From positions 1 to 42,836 of the forward strand of contig JAJCYG010000117.1 of the NCBI GenBank assembly GCA_029263055.1: a DNA stretch of 42,836 nucleotides, in the 5' to 3' direction. The notes under the pieces were generated by a model. It did no database searches. It was not told the origin of the DNA and saw nothing but the letters and a program-made list of their open reading frames with translations. This DNA is from Actinomycetes bacterium. GTDB lineage: Bacteria > Auribacterota > JAJCYG01. Shown here piece by piece: positions 40,560-42,836 of the stretch (position 1 is its first letter; each line of letters begins with the position of its first letter). The position numbers and the translations under genes are program-made.

Positions 40560-42836
40560 AGGGACCAGTCGCTTCGACGGTAATCTTGGCCAAGCTGTCC
40601 TAAAAGATTACGGCTTTTAGCATGTTGAGGTCTATGACTTCTAATCGGAATCACTCCTAAATAAACATAACCTGATGTGGGACTGTTTCCAGGCAAGTTT
40701 CCATCTGCACTCACAATCGGCCCTTGTATCCCTTCACCAAACGTATGGCCATTGATTTTAAGTGAGCCATTATTGCGACTCATTTTTGGAATTGAAACCA
40801 ATACTTTTCGTTGCTGACGCGCAATCGAGGCGGCGTGAGCCGAAGCAGCTGAAACAGGTGTGACCACTCCGGCAACTCTTGGATCAAACAGCACAATCGA
40901 AGTGTAGGTTGTCACATAAGTGCTGACCAATAAAATAGAAACATTTTCTTCACCCGTCTTATCCATCTGTTCCCTTAATTGCTCCACTGCTGTTAAGGTT
41001 TGACGAGCATCGTCTCGCTCAAAAACAAAACGAGCTTGAACCGCCCCTCCAGAAACCCCTTCACCCATTGCGAGCAATTCCGCATTTAATTGAGGATCCA
41101 GCACCGGGCCAGGCACCACTAAAGAGACAGGACGCATTTGTAATAAATAGGGTTTCCCATCTTCAACCGTGATTTCGGCTTCAATCGGACCTCCCGCAAA
41201 ACGATTGAGCTGTTCGGAAAGATCACGCAATTGCACAAACAAAGCAGGGTCTTTTAGTTCTAGACTTTCTTTTCCTCCACGCCGAGAACGAAGGGATAAT
41301 GGCTCCATAGCTCTTCCCCCAACCAAAGTTTCCCCTGCAGTTTGAAATTGAAAATCTCCATTCACATAAAGTTCTTGAGTGGCTAAATCATGACTCTGAA
41401 TCACCCCTGAACCTGAATCTTTGCTTGTCTCTCCATCAATCATTTTTTGAACAATCACGCCAGTACCCCAAGTCTCTGAAACATGGTTCTCTTCTCTAAA
41501 AGCAACAGCTTTAGGATCATTCCAAGAGGTATAGACTTTTTCAATGGCAAGCAACACGTCCTCAAATGTGGTCAGATTTAAAATCGAATCTAAAAAACCA
41601 GGCATGGAAACAAAACTCCCACTTCGAGCAGAGAGTTTTAGCGGAATGGTATTCACCACTTCAAACTGCTCACGAGACGCTTCAATCAATCTGATTTCTT
41701 CAGAATCGAGCACTTTAAAATTAAAAGAGAAATGCTGTTTTGCTGCTTCTTCTAGTTTAAGAATTTCTTCTAGAACATCTCTCCGGTAATGAGGCGCCTC
41801 ACCTAAATAACGATAAGATCGACTCAACACAAAACCAGGAGGAACAGGAAAACCTTGTTGAGCTAAGGCAAAGAGATTTGCCCCCTTTGTTCCAAATTCA
41901 GCAGAAGATATTTGATCATTCTGAGGCTGTGCTGAATCTAAAAAATAAAAGCGACTGATCTCTAGCTTGGAATCAGAAACAACACCAACAGCTGTCTCAT
42001 CTAGAGGCGCCTCACCAAAACGAACTAAAGCTTGCTCCAATAACCGAATCGCAGGCTCCTCAGCTAAAAGATCGCCAATCACCACCTCTTCAAGTTGATT
42101 CATATTCTCGATCTCACGCAATCGGTTTTTTAACTTCTCTTTAGGCATTTGAGCCGCAAGTGCTGCCAGCTTTCCTTTAAAATGATGATTGAAAAAATCA
42201 TAAATTTTGGCTAATTCAGCTTTGATCATTCGAGCCAATTCTTTCCGTTCTTTTAGCGGAAGGTCTTGATCCTTCCAAACCATCCTGAGCTGCTTCATTC
42301 GCCATGTTGCCAATCCAGAAAGTTCAATCTGCTCTATCAGAGAAGCAATGTAAGAAATCGATTGGTTTGGATCTGTAAAGTTTGTCGAAGTCGATTCTAA
42401 GAGCTGGTCAATTGCTTGTTTAAATGCCAAGTCTTCTTCAAATTGAGAAAGTTTTTCTTCGCTGTAAATCGCCTGAAGACTTAGGATATTATCTTCATAT
42501 TTTCCAAAATCAGGCCTTAAGAAGCCTGTCGGTGTTTGCCATTTTTTAATTAAATCTCGTCGGTGTTTAAAAAGAGCCTCAAGTGCAGTTTCTTTATTCT
42601 GACGTAAGGCTTGTGCCATTCGAGGATCTTGGTTTTCTTTTTTCTTTTCATATCGGTTTTTTAACGATTCACTTAAGAGTTTTATTGTCCCCAAAGAAGG
42701 GGGATAAAAAATAGAGGTCTCTCCATTTTCTTCTAACCGATGGTAGAGCTGAGTCATTCCAGGAAACCACTGCTGGAGCGGTTCAAAGCTTTTTAACGTA
42801 ATTGATTTGCCTGATAATTGAGAAAAAAGGTCATGT
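40556..42836 (-). CDS. Pyruvate phosphate dikinase-like protein without PEP-binding barrel (N-terminus outside window)
   Basis: At least 759 residues are visible and the frame is open to the window edge, so the ATG at 42757 is probably internal. A helical N-terminal region is unrecognised. From about residue 280 (counted from that ATG) comes a PPDK-type ATP-grasp domain: GTKGANLFALAQQGFPVPPGF, LSARSGSFVSMPGF, QTAGETLVGG and QMRPVS. A swivelling phosphohistidine domain follows, with H641 in SAHAASIARQ. The C-terminal TIM barrel that binds pyruvate/PEP in real PPDK is absent; the protein ends soon after. Transfer of phosphate to another acceptor, as in water dikinases or antibiotic phosphotransferases, is possible. 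It is a second ATP-grasp protein of this class near the one at 1534. Confidence 0.87.
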   Translation of the reverse strand, partial: HDLFSQLSGKSITLKSFEPLQQWFPGMTQLYHRLEENGETSIFYPPSLGTIKLLSESLKNRYEKKKENQDPRMAQALRQNKETALEALFKHRRDLIKKWQTPTGFLRPDFGKYEDNILSLQAIYSEEKLSQFEEDLAFKQAIDQLLESTSTNFTDPNQSISYIASLIEQIELSGLATWRMKQLRMVWKDQDLPLKERKELARMIKAELAKIYDFFNHHFKGKLAALAAQMPKEKLKNRLREIENMNQLEEVVIGDLLAEEPAIRLLEQALVRFGEAPLDETAVGVVSDSKLEISRFYFLDSAQPQNDQISSAEFGTKGANLFALAQQGFPVPPGFVLSRSYRYLGEAPHYRRDVLEEILKLEEAAKQHFSFNFKVLDSEEIRLIEASREQFEVVNTIPLKLSARSGSFVSMPGFLDSILNLTTFEDVLLAIEKVYTSWNDPKAVAFREENHVSETWGTGVIVQKMIDGETSKDSGSGVIQSHDLATQELYVNGDFQFQTAGETLVGGRAMEPLSLRSRRGGKESLELKDPALFVQLRDLSEQLNRFAGGPIEAEITVEDGKPYLLQMRPVSLVVPGPVLDPQLNAELLAMGEGVSGGAVQARFVFERDDARQTLTAVEQLREQMDKTGEENVSILLVSTYVTTYTSIVLFDPRVAGVVTPVSAASAHAASIARQQRKVLVSIPKMSRNNGSLKINGHTFGEGIQGPIVSADGNLPGNSPTSGYVYLGVIPIRSHRPQHAKSRNLLGQLGQDYRRSDWSL

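Overview
The window looks like a bacterial chromosome of moderate-to-low G+C. The gene mix is respiratory complex I, a glyoxylate-cycle fusion enzyme, a proton-pumping pyrophosphatase, a SWIB-domain protein, a PEP-CTERM protein and several very large exported proteins. This suggests an uncultured Gram-negative of the PVC/Omnitrophota type. That placement is an inference from gene content; there is no rRNA here to test it.

Layout. 1-1382 (minus): start of a nuoABC operon behind a textbook sigma70 promoter with a perfect Rex-type operator. 1534-7680 (plus): a 2048-residue exported WD40/ATP-grasp protein. 7735-9733 (plus): a coupled pair of membrane proteins, the second LMF1-like. 9757-11697 (minus): aguB-aguA, agmatine to putrescine. 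11885-12148: SWIB protein. 12335-14467: exported protein kinase. 14577-15197: PuuD-like membrane protein. 15262-16587 (minus): exported APH-fold kinase-like protein. 16633-17961 (minus): bolA-grxD-cupredoxin lipoprotein. 18007-18740: YkgJ-type cysteine-cluster protein and ArfB-like release factor. 18749-22354: two PII genes flanking an exported methyltransferase-like gene, with amtB upstream of the second PII behind a sigma54 promoter. 22526-26092 (minus): malate synthase-isocitrate lyase fusion. 26274-26875: MazEF-type toxin-antitoxin module between 24-bp direct repeats. 26962-28866: membrane-anchored methyltransferase and PEP-CTERM beta-propeller. 28927-32426: ilvD-pepF. 32596-34752: DUF4143 ATPase and an exported protein of unknown function. 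34805-36997: H+-PPase. 37112-37957: mntA and a frameshifted hepT. 37984-39286: bioB and a small coiled-coil protein. 39298-39495: a 125-bp inverted repeat abutting tRNA-Met. 39603-40559: Ca2+/Na+ antiporter. 40556-window edge (minus): PPDK-like protein, partial.

How the genes fit together. Complex I, the glyoxylate fusion, the H+-PPase, IlvD, BioB, AguA/B and AmtB/PII form a free-living style core metabolism. Redox control (Rex) and nitrogen control (sigma54) can be read directly from promoters.

The most unusual layer is a set of five scattered genes (1534, 12335, 15262, 19242, 33787). Each encodes an N-terminal hydrophobic export segment followed by the same short motif L-[AS]-P-x-S. Four of them then carry folds that normally act in the cytosol on ATP or SAM: ATP-grasp, protein kinase, APH-like kinase and methyltransferase. 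I propose these as one undescribed family of co-targeted exported enzymes. A sixth candidate, the PPDK-like protein at the right edge, has its N-terminus outside the window.
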